The notes under the pieces are model-generated. The model did no database searches and was not told the origin of the DNA. It saw nothing but the letters and a program-made list of their open reading frames with translations. 64,000 nt of DNA from JBHOQX01 sp042408595 (GTDB taxonomy: Bacteria; Chloroflexota; Chloroflexia; Chloroflexales; Roseiflexaceae), in contig JBHOQX010000114.1 of the NCBI GenBank assembly GCA_042408595.1, positions 28,463-92,462 on the forward strand, given 5' to 3'. The position numbers and the translations under genes were made by a program. Positions 1-8,866 of the stretch are shown here, one piece after another. Positions within the stretch are counted from its first letter, which is position 1. Each line of letters opens with the position of its first letter.

Positions 1-1317
1 GAGGATGTGGATCGGGCGGTGCGGGCGGCGCGGGCGGCCTTTCCGGCTTGGTCCATGCTCCTGCCAGCCGAGCGCGAACGACTGCTGCATCGCTTTGCCG
101 ATCTGATGGCCGAACACCGCGCCGAGCTGGCCCAGCTCGAAACCCTCGATAACGGCAAGCCCTACCGGGTGGCCTTCAATGTCGATGCGAATGTGGCGAT
201 CGGACAGATGCGCTACTACGCCGGCTGGCCCACCAAGCTCACCGGCGAGACCTACGCCGTCTCGTCGCCTGGCTTTCACGTCTACACCCGTCGCGAGCCG
301 CTGGGCGTGTGCGCGGCGATCACCCCCTGGAACTATTCGCTGGTAATGGCCATACAAAAGATCGGCCCGGCGCTGGCCTGCGGCAACACCCTGGTGCTCA
401 AGCCGGCCGAGCAGACGCCGCTTACCGCGCTACGCCTGGGCGAACTTGCGCTCGAAGCCGGCGTTCCGCCGGGGGTGTTGAACGTTGTCACCGGCTTTGG
501 CGAGACCGCCGGCGCCGCCCTCAGCTGCCACCCGGATGTCAACAAGATCGCCTTCACCGGTTCTACCGAGGTTGGGCGGGCGATCGCCGGCGCCGCCGCC
601 GGTACCCTCAAGCACGTCTCGCTCGAGCTCGGCGGCAAATCCCCACTCATCATCTGGGACGACGCCGATCTCGAGGCCGCGGCTGAAGCTGCCGTGTGGG
701 CGGCGTTTAGCAACAGTGGGCAGAACTGCGTCGCCGGCTCACGGCTTTACATCCACAAACGTGTCTACGAGCGGGTGCTCGAGGCGGTGGTGCGCCGCAC
801 GCAACAGCTGAAGGTCGGGCCCGGGCTAGCCGAGGAGACCGACCTTGGGCCGCTGATTTCACAGACGCAGCTCGACCGGGCGCTCGGGTACATCGAGCGC
901 GGATGCGCCGACGGCGCGCGCCTGCGCACGGGCGGTGGGCGGCCGGATCGGTTGCAGAGCGGCTACTATCTGGAACCGACCGTCTTCGACAACGTGGCCG
1001 ACGAGATGCCGATCGGCGCGGAGGAGATTTTCGGCCCGGTGCTGGCCGTCTTTGCCTTCGAGGACGACGACGAGGTGCTGCGGCGGGCGAATGCCTTGCC
1101 CTACGGCCTTGCCGCTGGCGTATGGACCAACCAGCTCGGCCGAGCGCACCGAATGGCCGCACACCTGCGGGCCGGCGTGGTCTGGATCAACAGCTACGAC
1201 TGGTTCGACCCGGCGGTGCCGTTCGGCGGCACTGGCCAGAGCGGCTACGGCCGCGAGCTGGGCCGGCAGGGCATGGAGCTGTACTCGGAATTGAAATCGG
1301 TCTGGGTGAAACTGTGA
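1..1317 (+). CDS. Aldehyde dehydrogenase (NAD(P)-dependent), 5'-truncated by the window edge
   Basis: Oxidises an aldehyde to the acid in the cytoplasm. The frame is open from base 1, so the N-terminus (roughly 40-50 residues compared with the usual ~490) lies outside the window. The GTG at 7 is internal and not a credible start. Visible family marks are the cofactor-binding segment ITPWNY, the FTGSTEVG turn, the general-base motif LELGGK (about nt 625-645), the catalytic cysteine in SGQNC (codon 727-729) and EIFGPVL. The stop overlaps the GTG start of the next gene by four bases, so the two are translationally coupled. Substrate cannot be read from sequence. The context, an amino and N-heterocycle catabolic cluster, suggests an aldehyde made by deamination. 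Confidence 0.95.
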   Translation, partial: EDVDRAVRAARAAFPAWSMLLPAERERLLHRFADLMAEHRAELAQLETLDNGKPYRVAFNVDANVAIGQMRYYAGWPTKLTGETYAVSSPGFHVYTRREPLGVCAAITPWNYSLVMAIQKIGPALACGNTLVLKPAEQTPLTALRLGELALEAGVPPGVLNVVTGFGETAGAALSCHPDVNKIAFTGSTEVGRAIAGAAAGTLKHVSLELGGKSPLIIWDDADLEAAAEAAVWAAFSNSGQNCVAGSRLYIHKRVYERVLEAVVRRTQQLKVGPGLAEETDLGPLISQTQLDRALGYIERGCADGARLRTGGGRPDRLQSGYYLEPTVFDNVADEMPIGAEEIFGPVLAVFAFEDDDEVLRRANALPYGLAAGVWTNQLGRAHRMAAHLRAGVVWINSYDWFDPAVPFGGTGQSGYGRELGRQGMELYSELKSVWVKL

Positions 1318-2810
1318 CGCCGATCCTCATCTGGGCCGAGCTCGCCCTCCCAGACGCCGACGCTGCACCACAGAGCCGCTTTGCGGTGGTGGTTGAGGGT
1401 GATAGGATTGTAGCAGGCGGCCCCTACGACGCGCTGCGTCCACGCTACCCGAATGCTGCGGTCTTCGGTGGGGATGGGCTGCTATTGGTGCCGGCGATGG
1501 TCAACAGCCACGACCATGGCCGGGGCCTTGGCACGGCATCCCTGGGCGTGCCCGACGACCTGCTGGAGATCTGGCTGCCTGGTCTCTCGACTCAACCGTC
1601 GATCGATCCGTACCTGGCGGCGGCGTTCGACGGCCTGCGCCTGGTGCGCTCGGGGGTCTGCGCGGTGGCTCACAGCCATAATCCGCGGGGATGGCAGACG
1701 ATGGGGGCGGAGGCCGAGGCGACCCTGCGCGGCTATGCTGATGCCGGCATCCGCGTGGCGTTTCACCCGCCGATCGTGGACCAGAACCAGTTGATCTACG
1801 ATGACTGCGCAGCCTTTCTGGCCCAGCTGCCGTCCGACCTGCGCGAGCCAGCCCGTGCCTTTGCGGCGCGCCCCCCACTGGAGCGCGCCGCCTACCTGGC
1901 GCTCTGCGCCGATCTGCTTGCACACTATCACGATCCGGACGGATGCCGGGTGCATATCCAGGTCAGCCCGGCCGGCGGACCATGGTGCAGCGATGAACTG
2001 ATCAGTGCGGCAGTCGAGTTCGCCCGGCGGCACCATACCCGTGTGCAGATGCACCTGCTCGAGACGCGCTACCAGCGCGCTTATGCCCACCGACGTTGGG
2101 GCACCTCCTTCGTGCGCCATCTGGACGCGATCGGCGCGCTTGGGCCGTGGCTTACCCTGGCACACATGGTGTGGGCCGATCCTGACGATTTCGCGCTGCT
2201 GGCGGAACGGGGGGTGGCCGTGGCGCATAATCCGAGCTCGAACCTGCGGCTACGCAGCGGCATCGCTGATCTGCCAGGACTGCTTGGCGCTGGCGTGACT
2301 CTTGGGATTGGCCTGGATGGCCACGCGCTCGATGAAGACCAGGACTACCTGCGCGAGCTGCGCCTGGCCTGGACTCTGGCGAACCGTCCGGGCGCGGACG
2401 CGCCCACCATCAGCGCACGGCTGGTGTTTGGCCTGGGAACAAGCGGCGGCGCTGCGGCGACGTTTGGAGCGCACGCGCCGCTTGGTCGGCTCGCCCCTGG
2501 CTCGCTGGCCGACCTTGTGTTGCTGGACTGGAACGCCGTTCGCGAGCCGTGGCTGGCGCCATGGGTCGATCCGTTCGCGGCGCTGCTGCGCCGGGCCGAC
2601 GCCCGCCACGTGGCCCATGTGATGGTGGGCGGACGATGGGTGGTGCGCGAAGGGCGTTCGACAACGCTGGACGAACGTGCGATCGTGGCGGCTCTCCGGG
2701 CAGAGCTAGCAGCCCAAACCGATGCGCCGGAACGGCCGATGGCCCAGGCAGCGCAGGCACTTGGGCCATTCATTCGGCGGTTCTATGCTGGCTGGGAGCC
2801 AACTCTATGA
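1314..2810 (+). CDS. Amidohydrolase-superfamily deaminase (COG0402, SsnA/cytosine-deaminase-like)
   Basis: Metal-dependent hydrolytic deaminase or chlorohydrolase relative, 498 aa from a GTG at 1314 inside the stop of the aldehyde dehydrogenase. The reading frame is open further upstream, but that part is a shadow of the dehydrogenase. Metal-ligand and active-site marks are present: NSHDHG (HxH), a His in HLLETRY, a His in TLAHMVW, the HNPSSNLRLRSG segment and the Asp in GLDGHALDED. SsnA-type enzymes act on purine-like rings. Substrate here is unknown; the neighbouring molybdenum hydroxylase and 8-oxoguanine-deaminase-like gene point to purine or pyrimidine derivatives. The end overlaps the next gene as ATGA. 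Confidence 0.88.
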   Translation: MTPILIWAELALPDADAAPQSRFAVVVEGDRIVAGGPYDALRPRYPNAAVFGGDGLLLVPAMVNSHDHGRGLGTASLGVPDDLLEIWLPGLSTQPSIDPYLAAAFDGLRLVRSGVCAVAHSHNPRGWQTMGAEAEATLRGYADAGIRVAFHPPIVDQNQLIYDDCAAFLAQLPSDLREPARAFAARPPLERAAYLALCADLLAHYHDPDGCRVHIQVSPAGGPWCSDELISAAVEFARRHHTRVQMHLLETRYQRAYAHRRWGTSFVRHLDAIGALGPWLTLAHMVWADPDDFALLAERGVAVAHNPSSNLRLRSGIADLPGLLGAGVTLGIGLDGHALDEDQDYLRELRLAWTLANRPGADAPTISARLVFGLGTSGGAAATFGAHAPLGRLAPGSLADLVLLDWNAVREPWLAPWVDPFAALLRRADARHVAHVMVGGRWVVREGRSTTLDERAIVAALRAELAAQTDAPERPMAQAAQALGPFIRRFYAGWEPTL

Positions 2811-3991
2811 CCAGATACTATCTGAATCAAGCAGTGCGTCGCGTGCCCGGGATCGAGCCGGGCGCCGCGCCCCTGGCCTTCCACCAGCGCTTGCCCGACT
2901 ACGCGCCGACGCCGCTGGTGGACGCGCCGCAACTGGCTCGGTTGCTGGGCGTCGGACAGGTGTGGGTGAAGGACGAGTCGCGGCGCCTGGGCATGCCGTC
3001 GTTCAAGATCCTTGGCGCATCGTATGCCACCTACCGGGCGCTTGAAGCGCGGCTTGGCGGCCTCCCTCAGTGGCATACCATCGAGGAGCTGTCTGCCCGG
3101 TGCACCTCACTACGACCGTTCACGCTGGCGGCCGCCACCGACGGAAACCACGGACGCGCGGTGGCGCGGATGGCGCGGCTGCTGGGCTTTAGGGCACGGA
3201 TCTTTGTCCCTGCCGGTACTGCCCAGGCTCGTATCGCTGCGATCGCCGGCGAAGGAGCTGAGGTGATCGTGGTGGATGGCACCTACGACGATGCCGTGGC
3301 CCGCTCGGCCGAGGAGGTCGGCCCGCGCTGCCTGGTCGTTTCCGATACCTCCTGGCCCGGTTACGAAGAGATTCCGCGCTATGTGATCGAGGGGTATGCC
3401 ACAATCTTCGGCGAGGTCGACGCCGCCCTGGCGCAGCGTGGCGAGCCAGGGCCGGACCTGGTGGTGGTGCAGGTGGGGGTGGGCGCGCTGGCTGCGGCAG
3501 CTACGGGCCACTACCGGCGCGGCAGGGCTGGTGAGCGGGGTCCGGCCATCTTGGGCGTGGAGCCTGCCAGCGCCGCTTGTGTGCTGGCCTCCATGCAAGC
3601 CGGGCGGGTGGTGGAGGTCCCTGGCCCGCACGATTCGATCATGGCTGGCCTGAACTGCGGCATGCCGTCGCTGATCGCCTGGCCGGTGATCTCGGCCGGC
3701 ATCGACGCGTTTGTGGCGATCGACGACCCACGGGCCTGCCAGGCCGTGCGTGACCTGGCGGCTGTTGGTGTGACGGCCGGCGAGACCGGCGCGGCAGGGC
3801 TAGGCGGCCTCACCGAGGCATTGTTTGGCCCGGACGCGCCGGCGCTGCGGCAACACTTGCGGGTGTCGCCCGAGACGCGGGTGCTGCTGATCGCCACCGA
3901 GGGCGCCACCAACCCAGCCGCACGGGCGCGCATCCTCGCCGCCGATTGTGCCAGGGAGTGTGTTGTTCGGCAAGCATGTCGAGGTCGCTGA
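2807..3991 (+). CDS. dpaL: Diaminopropionate ammonia-lyase (PLP-dependent, YgeX family)
   Basis: Predicted to convert 2,3-diaminopropionate to pyruvate and two ammonia molecules. About 394 aa from the ATG at 2807, which overlaps the preceding TGA. The PLP lysine is in SFKILGASYA, followed by TDGNHGRAVA and, near the C-terminus, EGATNP. This is the fold-type II signature order, and the first two motifs are the YgeX-type variants. In E. coli ygeX sits beside ygeY; here an M20 deacylase likewise follows three bases after the stop. Threonine dehydratase-like activity is the main alternative. Confidence 0.88.
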   Translation: MTRYYLNQAVRRVPGIEPGAAPLAFHQRLPDYAPTPLVDAPQLARLLGVGQVWVKDESRRLGMPSFKILGASYATYRALEARLGGLPQWHTIEELSARCTSLRPFTLAAATDGNHGRAVARMARLLGFRARIFVPAGTAQARIAAIAGEGAEVIVVDGTYDDAVARSAEEVGPRCLVVSDTSWPGYEEIPRYVIEGYATIFGEVDAALAQRGEPGPDLVVVQVGVGALAAAATGHYRRGRAGERGPAILGVEPASAACVLASMQAGRVVEVPGPHDSIMAGLNCGMPSLIAWPVISAGIDAFVAIDDPRACQAVRDLAAVGVTAGETGAAGLGGLTEALFGPDAPALRQHLRVSPETRVLLIATEGATNPAARARILAADCARECVVRQACRGR

Positions 3992-3994
3992 TCC

Positions 3995-5152
3995 ATGCGT
4001 ACACCATCACAACAGCAGCAGGTGGTCGATCTGTGCCGCGAATTGGTGCGCGCCCGGAGCATGGCCGGGCGCGAGGCGGCGGCGGCGGCGGTGGCCGAAC
4101 GCTGGATGCGGCAGCTCGGCTACGACGAGGTGTTCGTCGACGAGTACGGCAGCGTGGTCGGGCGTATCCATGGCGGCGCCGGCCTGCGGCTGCACTTCGA
4201 TGGGCATCTCGATACTGTGCCAGCCACCTTGCCGGGGCAGTGGACCCACGAGCCGTTCGCGGCCGACCTGGCCGATGGCAAGATCTGGGGGCGCGGCGCG
4301 ACCGATATGAAGGGCCCCCTGGCCGCGATGATCTGCGCGGTGGCGTTTGCCCCGCGCCACCGGCTCCGCGGCACGCTCACCGTCTCAGCTTCGGTGGCGG
4401 AAGAAGAGTTAGAAGGTCCGGCGCTGAACGCCATCCTGCGCCAGCACCCGGCCGACCTGGTGATCATCGGCGAATCGACCCGGCTCCAGGCCGGGATCGG
4501 ACAGAAGGGGCGCGCCGGGATCCGCGTCACAACCCACGGCCGCCCTGCCCATAGTTCGGTGCCACAGCAGGGCGATAACGCCGTTTACCGTATGGTCGAA
4601 ACGATCCAGCGGCTGCGTGAGCTGGCCCCCACGGACGATCCGCTGCTGGGGCCCACCGTCCTCGAACTGGTGGAAATCGTCAGTTCGCCCTACCCCGGCA
4701 CCAGCATCATTCCAGATCGATGTACAGTGCGTTGGGACCGGCGGCTCATCCGGGGTGAGACGCGCGAGAGCGTGCTGGCCGAGGTGCGCGCCGCGCTGAC
4801 CGGGATCGATCAAGTGGAGGTGGACTACCTCGACGTGTCGGTGCCGTGCTACACCGGGGCCACCCTGCGCGGCGACGATTTTCACCCCGCCTGGGATGTG
4901 CCGGAGGACCACCCACTGGTGGCGGCGGCCCGTGCCAGTATCGAAGCGGCAGGGTTGCCGCCGAAGACCTGCGCTATTCCCTACTGCACCAACGGCAGCG
5001 GCAGCGCCGGCGACCTGGGCATTCCTTCGATTGTGATTGGCCCCGGCGACCCGGCGCAGTTCCACGTGGTGGACGAATACATCAGCGTCGACCAACTTAC
5101 CCGTGGGGTCGAAGTCTATTTGAGAATGATTCAGCATCTGGCGGGCAGCTAG
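3995..5152 (+). CDS. M20-family metallopeptidase/deacylase (YgeY-like, ArgE/DapE superfamily)
   Basis: Zinc-dependent hydrolase of an N-acyl or peptide bond, 385 aa, cytosolic. Metal-ligand and catalytic marks: HFDGHLDTVP (His and Asp), the RGATDMKG segment, the EEE cluster in VAEEELEGP, and GRPAHSS at the start of the dimerisation domain. C-terminal PYCTNGSGSAGDLGIPSIVIGPG holds the last part of the active site. It follows dpaL by three bases, as ygeY follows ygeX in E. coli, which suggests it prepares or recycles the diaminopropionate-type substrate. That functional link is inferred, and the acyl group is unknown. Confidence 0.87.
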   Translation: MRTPSQQQQVVDLCRELVRARSMAGREAAAAAVAERWMRQLGYDEVFVDEYGSVVGRIHGGAGLRLHFDGHLDTVPATLPGQWTHEPFAADLADGKIWGRGATDMKGPLAAMICAVAFAPRHRLRGTLTVSASVAEEELEGPALNAILRQHPADLVIIGESTRLQAGIGQKGRAGIRVTTHGRPAHSSVPQQGDNAVYRMVETIQRLRELAPTDDPLLGPTVLELVEIVSSPYPGTSIIPDRCTVRWDRRLIRGETRESVLAEVRAALTGIDQVEVDYLDVSVPCYTGATLRGDDFHPAWDVPEDHPLVAAARASIEAAGLPPKTCAIPYCTNGSGSAGDLGIPSIVIGPGDPAQFHVVDEYISVDQLTRGVEVYLRMIQHLAGS

Positions 5153-5292
5153 AAGGAATTGGCCGTGTTGACGCCAGCCCGCCAGGATAGGGGACCACGC
5201 GTCAGTGCGAAAAGCGGGGCGCCGCGCCCACCAGAGAGCCCGGCCAGGCAAAGAGACGCCGGCCCGCAGAGACAGGAAAGAGGGAGCATTCC

Positions 5293-5538
5293 ATGGCACT
5301 CGTATCTGTGCATATGCCAAAGTTCGGCATGACGATGACCGAAGGACTGATCACCCAATGGCATGTTGAAGAGGGGGCGACGGTGCGGGAGGGGGACCTG
5401 CTGTTCTCCGTCGAAACGGAGAAGGCGACCGCCGATGTGGACGCCCCAGCTGCCGGGGTGGTCGTGAAGATCAGCGCGGCAGCCCAGAGTGAGGTGCCAG
5501 TCGGTTCTGTAGTTGCCTATATCGAAACCAACGACTAA
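5293..5538 (+). CDS. Free-standing lipoyl/biotinyl-attachment domain protein
   Basis: 81-aa protein that is almost entirely one lipoyl domain. It has the N-terminal PKFGMTMTEG strand typical of 2-oxoacid dehydrogenase E2 lipoyl domains and the modification loop VETEKATADV, whose lysine would carry lipoate. GGGAG lies seven bases before the ATG. There is no catalytic or subunit-binding E2 domain and no E1, E3 or other E2 gene in the window. The biotin motif (MKM) is absent, so lipoylation is favoured. It may be the carrier of a dehydrogenase encoded upstream of the window, or a swinging arm for another enzyme of this cluster. Confidence 0.85.
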   Translation: MALVSVHMPKFGMTMTEGLITQWHVEEGATVREGDLLFSVETEKATADVDAPAAGVVVKISAAAQSEVPVGSVVAYIETND

Positions 5539-5768
5539 TATGACAACAACAGACGCGGTGGGGAGATCTGGCGGGGCGACGCCCCTCCAGGACCCCTTCT
5601 TCAGTGCGCGTGCGCGCCTACAAAAGAGCAACCCGTGGCGGGGCTGCGGCCCGCTACACTTCCCGCACTGCGGACGATCACATACGCCCTATCAGTCGAG
5701 CGGTGTGAGCGCATATCGCTGAAGGCGAGTTTAGTCAGCTCCCAGTGGAGGATTTCCTGTGCTCTGTG

Positions 5769-5884
5769 CGCGCTCAGCGTTCTGAATTTAGCACCCTGAA
5801 CGGTGAACTGCAGGCGCTGGCGCCTGGCCACCGGGAACACCGCCGTGACCGACCACCCATCACCCATCATCTCCCACGCATCTC
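5769..5884 (+). repeat. Degenerate heptad-repeat tract between the lipoyl gene and the amidohydrolase
   Basis: The 306 bases between 5539 and 5844 hold no gene I can support. From about 5769 the sequence falls into 7-base units, first CTGAATT/CTGAACG-like, then (5850 onward) CATCACC/CATCATC-like. The second set runs into the first codons of the next gene. Confidence 0.6.
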
Positions 5885-7098
5885 TCGCTCTCGCCCGCTG
5901 CGACGAACTGGCGCGCTGGAGCGAGGAGGCGGGGCGGCTGACGCGGCGCTTCGCGACGCCTGCGCTGGCGGCCGCCCGGGCGACCGTGGCCGGCTGGATG
6001 CACGCGGCCGGGATGGAGGTGCGGCGCGATAACGTTGGCAACCTGATCGGGCGCTACACCGGCGCGCGGCCCGCTGCCGGCACGCTGCTGCTCGGCTCGC
6101 ATCTCGACTCGGTGCGCGACGCCGGGCGCTACGACGGCCCGCTCGGCATCCTGGCCGCCCTGGCGTGTGTCGAGCGCCTGCACGCCGCCGGACGCCGCCT
6201 GCCGTTCGCCGTCGAGGTGGCGGCCTTCGCCGACGAGGAGGGGGTGCGCTTCGGCACCGCCTACCTCGGCAGCGCCGCGCTCGCCGGCCGGTTCGACCCG
6301 GCCTGGCTCGACCTGCGCGACGAGGGCGGCGTGACCCTGGCGGAAGCCATCCGCGCCGACGGCGGCGACCCGGCGGCCATCCCCGCCGACCGGCATCCCG
6401 GCGGGCTGCTCGGCTACTGCGAGGCGCATATCGAGCAGGGGCCGGTGCTCGAAGCCCGCGGCCTGCCGCTCGGCATCGTCTCGGCGATCGCCGGGCAGGG
6501 CCGCTACGCGCTGAGCTTCCGCGGCGAGGCCGGGCACGCCGGCACCGTGCCGATGGCGCTGCGCCGCGACGCGCTCTGCGCGGCCGCCGAGTTCGTCCTG
6601 GCCGCCGAGCACCTAGCACGCGAGCGACCCGGGCTGGTCGCCACGGTCGGGCAGATCGCCGCCGAGCCGGGGGCAAGCAATGTTATTCCGGGGCGCGCTA
6701 CCCTCAGCCTGGATGTGCGCCACCACGACGACTCGGCCCGTGAGGCCGCAACCGGCGACCTGCGCGCCGCGGCGGCGCGAATCGCGGCGGCGCGGGGCGT
6801 CGCGCTGGACTGGCAGGTGGCGCAGGAGCACCCCGCCACCCCGTGCGACCCGGCGCTCACGGCGCGGCTGGCGCGGGCGATCGAGGCCGCCGGCTACCCC
6901 GTGCTGGCGCTGCCCAGCGGCGCGGGCCACGATGCCGTCATGCTGGCGCCGATCGCTCCGGTGGCGATGCTCTTCATTCGCTGCGCGGGTGGCATCAGCC
7001 ACAACCCGGCGGAGTCCGTCGCCGCAGAAGATGTCGCTGCGGCGATCGAGGCCATGGAGCGTTTCCTGCTGCTGATGACGGACGACGGCGGACGATAA
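5845..7098 (+). CDS. Allantoate amidohydrolase / N-carbamoyl-L-amino-acid hydrolase family (M20)
   Basis: Predicted binuclear-metal hydrolase that removes the carbamoyl or ureido group from allantoate or an N-carbamoyl amino acid. About 417 aa if GTG 5845 is the start (GGGA lies eight bases upstream); an in-frame GTG at 5803 is possible but adds only repeat-derived residues. Family marks: GSHLDSVRDAGRYDGPLG, FADEEGVRFG, HIEQGP, the GHAGTVPM dimer segment, and C-terminal SGAGHDAVML and GGISHNPAES. This is the AllC/HyuC pattern. Context (molybdenum hydroxylase, two deaminases) favours a ureide or carbamoyl intermediate of ring degradation. Both ends are unusual: the first codons and the TAA stop lie in heptad-repeat sequence. 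Confidence 0.9.
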   Translation: MTDHPSPIISHASLALARCDELARWSEEAGRLTRRFATPALAAARATVAGWMHAAGMEVRRDNVGNLIGRYTGARPAAGTLLLGSHLDSVRDAGRYDGPLGILAALACVERLHAAGRRLPFAVEVAAFADEEGVRFGTAYLGSAALAGRFDPAWLDLRDEGGVTLAEAIRADGGDPAAIPADRHPGGLLGYCEAHIEQGPVLEARGLPLGIVSAIAGQGRYALSFRGEAGHAGTVPMALRRDALCAAAEFVLAAEHLARERPGLVATVGQIAAEPGASNVIPGRATLSLDVRHHDDSAREAATGDLRAAAARIAAARGVALDWQVAQEHPATPCDPALTARLARAIEAAGYPVLALPSGAGHDAVMLAPIAPVAMLFIRCAGGISHNPAESVAAEDVAAAIEAMERFLLLMTDDGGR

Positions 7099-7177
7099 AC
7101 GACAGACGAATGTCGGCCATACCTCTGGGAACGCTGTTCATCTGAGGGCTCAGCGACGTTCGTCCTTCGTCATCGAT
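7078..7177 (+). repeat. Inverted pair of heptad arrays (left 7078-7112, right 7157-7177)
   Basis: The left arm is five contiguous 7-base units beginning ACGGACG, ACGGCGG; the third unit, ACGATAA, supplies the amidohydrolase stop codon. The right arm (CGTTCGT, CCTTCGT) is complementary in style, so the two could form an imperfect stem around a 44-base loop. No gene lies between the arms. Confidence 0.7.
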
Positions 7178-7207
7178 CCTGACGTCCAGACACGGACGAT
7201 ACACCCT

Positions 7208-8794
7208 ATGTGGCAACACTACTACCAACCCACCACCCTGGCCAATGCCCTCGCACTGCTGCGCCAGCACGCCGGCCGCGCCCGGATCGTCGCCGGAGGA
7301 ACGGACGTGACCGTCGAGCTGTCGCGCGGCATCCGCCCGACCGAGACGCTGATCGATATCACCCGCATCCCCGATATGCGTTATGTCGATTCAGATGGCG
7401 ACCCAATCCGCCTGGGCGCGCTGGCGACGCACAACGACGTGCTGGCCTCGCCGGGGTGCCGGGCGGCGGCGCTGCCGCTGGCACAGGCCTGCCTGGAGGT
7501 CGGCGCGCCGCCGATCCGCACCCGCGCCACGGTGGCGGGCAACCTGGTGACGGCCTCGCCGGCGAACGACACGATCACGCCGCTGCTGGCGCTCGGCGCG
7601 GAGTTGGCGCTGGCGAGCGCGGATGGCGAGCGGGTTGTGCCGCTCGCCGCCTTCTACCACGGCGTCCGCCGGACCGAGCTGCGCCCGGACGAGGTGCTGC
7701 GCGAGATCCGCTTCCCGGCGCTCGGCGCGAACCAGCGCGGCATTTTTCTCAAGCTCGGCCTGCGCCGCGCCCAGGCGATCGCGGTGATCAATGTGGCGGT
7801 GGTCGTGACGTTCGACATTCCAAATGGCCGATCGTCGATCGCGGATGGGGAAGAAGCAATCTTCAATCCGCAATCTGCCGTGATCGGCGAGGCGCGGATC
7901 GCCTTGGGCAGCGTCGCGCCGACGGTGGTGCGCGCCCCAGAGGCCGAGGCGTTTCTGGCGGGCAGGGCGCTCACCCCGGAGGTCTGCGCCGAGGCGGGGC
8001 GGCTGGCGCGGGCCGCGGCCCGCCCGATCGACGATGTGCGCGGCTCGGCGGCGTACCGCCTGGCGGCCATCGGGAACCTCGTGAACGAAGCGTTACGCCG
8101 GATCGCCGCGGGCCGCGAGCGCGAGAGATGGCCGGAGCGGGTGGTGCTGCTGGAGACGGGACGCGCTCCGACCACCGGCCACCGGCCACCGGCTACCGCC
8201 CAGGATGAACAGGCGCGCGCTCCGGCGTCGGCCGTTCATCCTCCATCCCTGGATGCGGTCGAGACCCGGATCAACGGCAGGGCATACACGCTGACGGGGG
8301 CCCACCGCAAAACCCTGCTCGACGCGCTGCGCGAGGACGCCGGGCTGACCGGGACGAAAGAGGGATGCGCCGAGGGCGAATGCGGCGCCTGCGCCATCTG
8401 GCTCGGCGGGCAGGCGGTGATGGCCTGCCTCACCCCGGCGGCGCAGGCCCACGGCACGGAGGTGGTGACGATCGAAGGGCTGGCCGGGGCGGGGCGGCGG
8501 GAAGACACACGACCGACGATCCGCCAGGCGCCACCGTCTACCGCCTCCCGCCCGCCGCCCGAAGCGCTCCACCCCCTCCAGGCGGCGTTCATCCGCCACG
8601 GCGCGGTGCAGTGCGGCTATTGCATCCCCGGCATGCTCATGGCCGGCGCGAAGCTGCTGGAGGAGGTCGGCCAGCCGACGCTCGCCGAGGCCCAGGCGGC
8701 CCTGAGCGGCAACATCTGCCGCTGCACCGGCTACCGGAAGATTCTGGATGCCGTGCTCGCCGCTGCCGCCGCGAACCCGAACGAGCAGGCCTGA
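7208..8794 (+). CDS. Molybdenum hydroxylase FAD subunit fused to 2Fe-2S subunit (XdhB-XdhC type)
   Basis: Electron-transfer subunit of a xanthine-dehydrogenase/CO-dehydrogenase-family hydroxylase, 528 aa. Residues ~1-290 form the FAD domain (VAGGTDVTVEL near the N-terminus; GAPPIRTRATVAGNLVTASP as FAD-binding region; C-terminal CO-dehydrogenase flavoprotein segment). Residues ~350-525 form the iron-sulphur part: plant-type ferredoxin loop CAEGECGACAIW, then the helical domain with QCGYCIPGM and CRCTGYRK. In many bacteria these are two genes. The joining segment and one FAD-domain loop consist of heptad-repeat sequence (7826-7882 and 8170-8247). The Mo-binding subunit follows. Confidence 0.93.
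   Translation: MWQHYYQPTTLANALALLRQHAGRARIVAGGTDVTVELSRGIRPTETLIDITRIPDMRYVDSDGDPIRLGALATHNDVLASPGCRAAALPLAQACLEVGAPPIRTRATVAGNLVTASPANDTITPLLALGAELALASADGERVVPLAAFYHGVRRTELRPDEVLREIRFPALGANQRGIFLKLGLRRAQAIAVINVAVVVTFDIPNGRSSIADGEEAIFNPQSAVIGEARIALGSVAPTVVRAPEAEAFLAGRALTPEVCAEAGRLARAAARPIDDVRGSAAYRLAAIGNLVNEALRRIAAGRERERWPERVVLLETGRAPTTGHRPPATAQDEQARAPASAVHPPSLDAVETRINGRAYTLTGAHRKTLLDALREDAGLTGTKEGCAEGECGACAIWLGGQAVMACLTPAAQAHGTEVVTIEGLAGAGRREDTRPTIRQAPPSTASRPPPEALHPLQAAFIRHGAVQCGYCIPGMLMAGAKLLEEVGQPTLAEAQAALSGNICRCTGYRKILDAVLAAAAANPNEQA
7826..7882 (+). repeat. In-frame heptad insert in the FAD domain
   Basis: Eight consecutive 7-base units, first ending in GAT (CGTCGAT, CGCGGAT), then in AATC (TTCAATC, CGCAATC). 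The encoded peptide, NGRSSIADGEEAIFNPQ, is not a recognisable part of the FAD domain and sits in a surface-loop position between conserved strands. The frame continues undisturbed. Confidence 0.7.
8170..8247 (+). repeat. Heptad array in the linker between FAD and 2Fe-2S domains
   Basis: Five units beginning GACCACC, GGCCACC, GGCCACC at 8170-8204, then an inverted pair GGATGAAC (8202-8209) and GTTCATCC (8234-8241). The encoded linker is Pro/Ala/Thr-rich. It may be how the two formerly separate genes became joined. Confidence 0.7.
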
Positions 8795-8866
8795 CACCCA
8801 TGCGTCGTTGCAAGGCTTGCCTGAAGCGCTTCGGGCGGAGGGAACGGGGGCCGCTGACTCGTGAGC

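Noticed and set aside
2549..2806. Upstream extension of the diaminopropionate ammonia-lyase frame
   Set aside because: It lies inside the deaminase gene; the ATGA overlap at 2807 and family alignment set the start.
7078..7112. Possible CRISPR array
   Set aside because: Units are seven bases without spacers, and no cas gene is present; the same holds for all heptad tracts.
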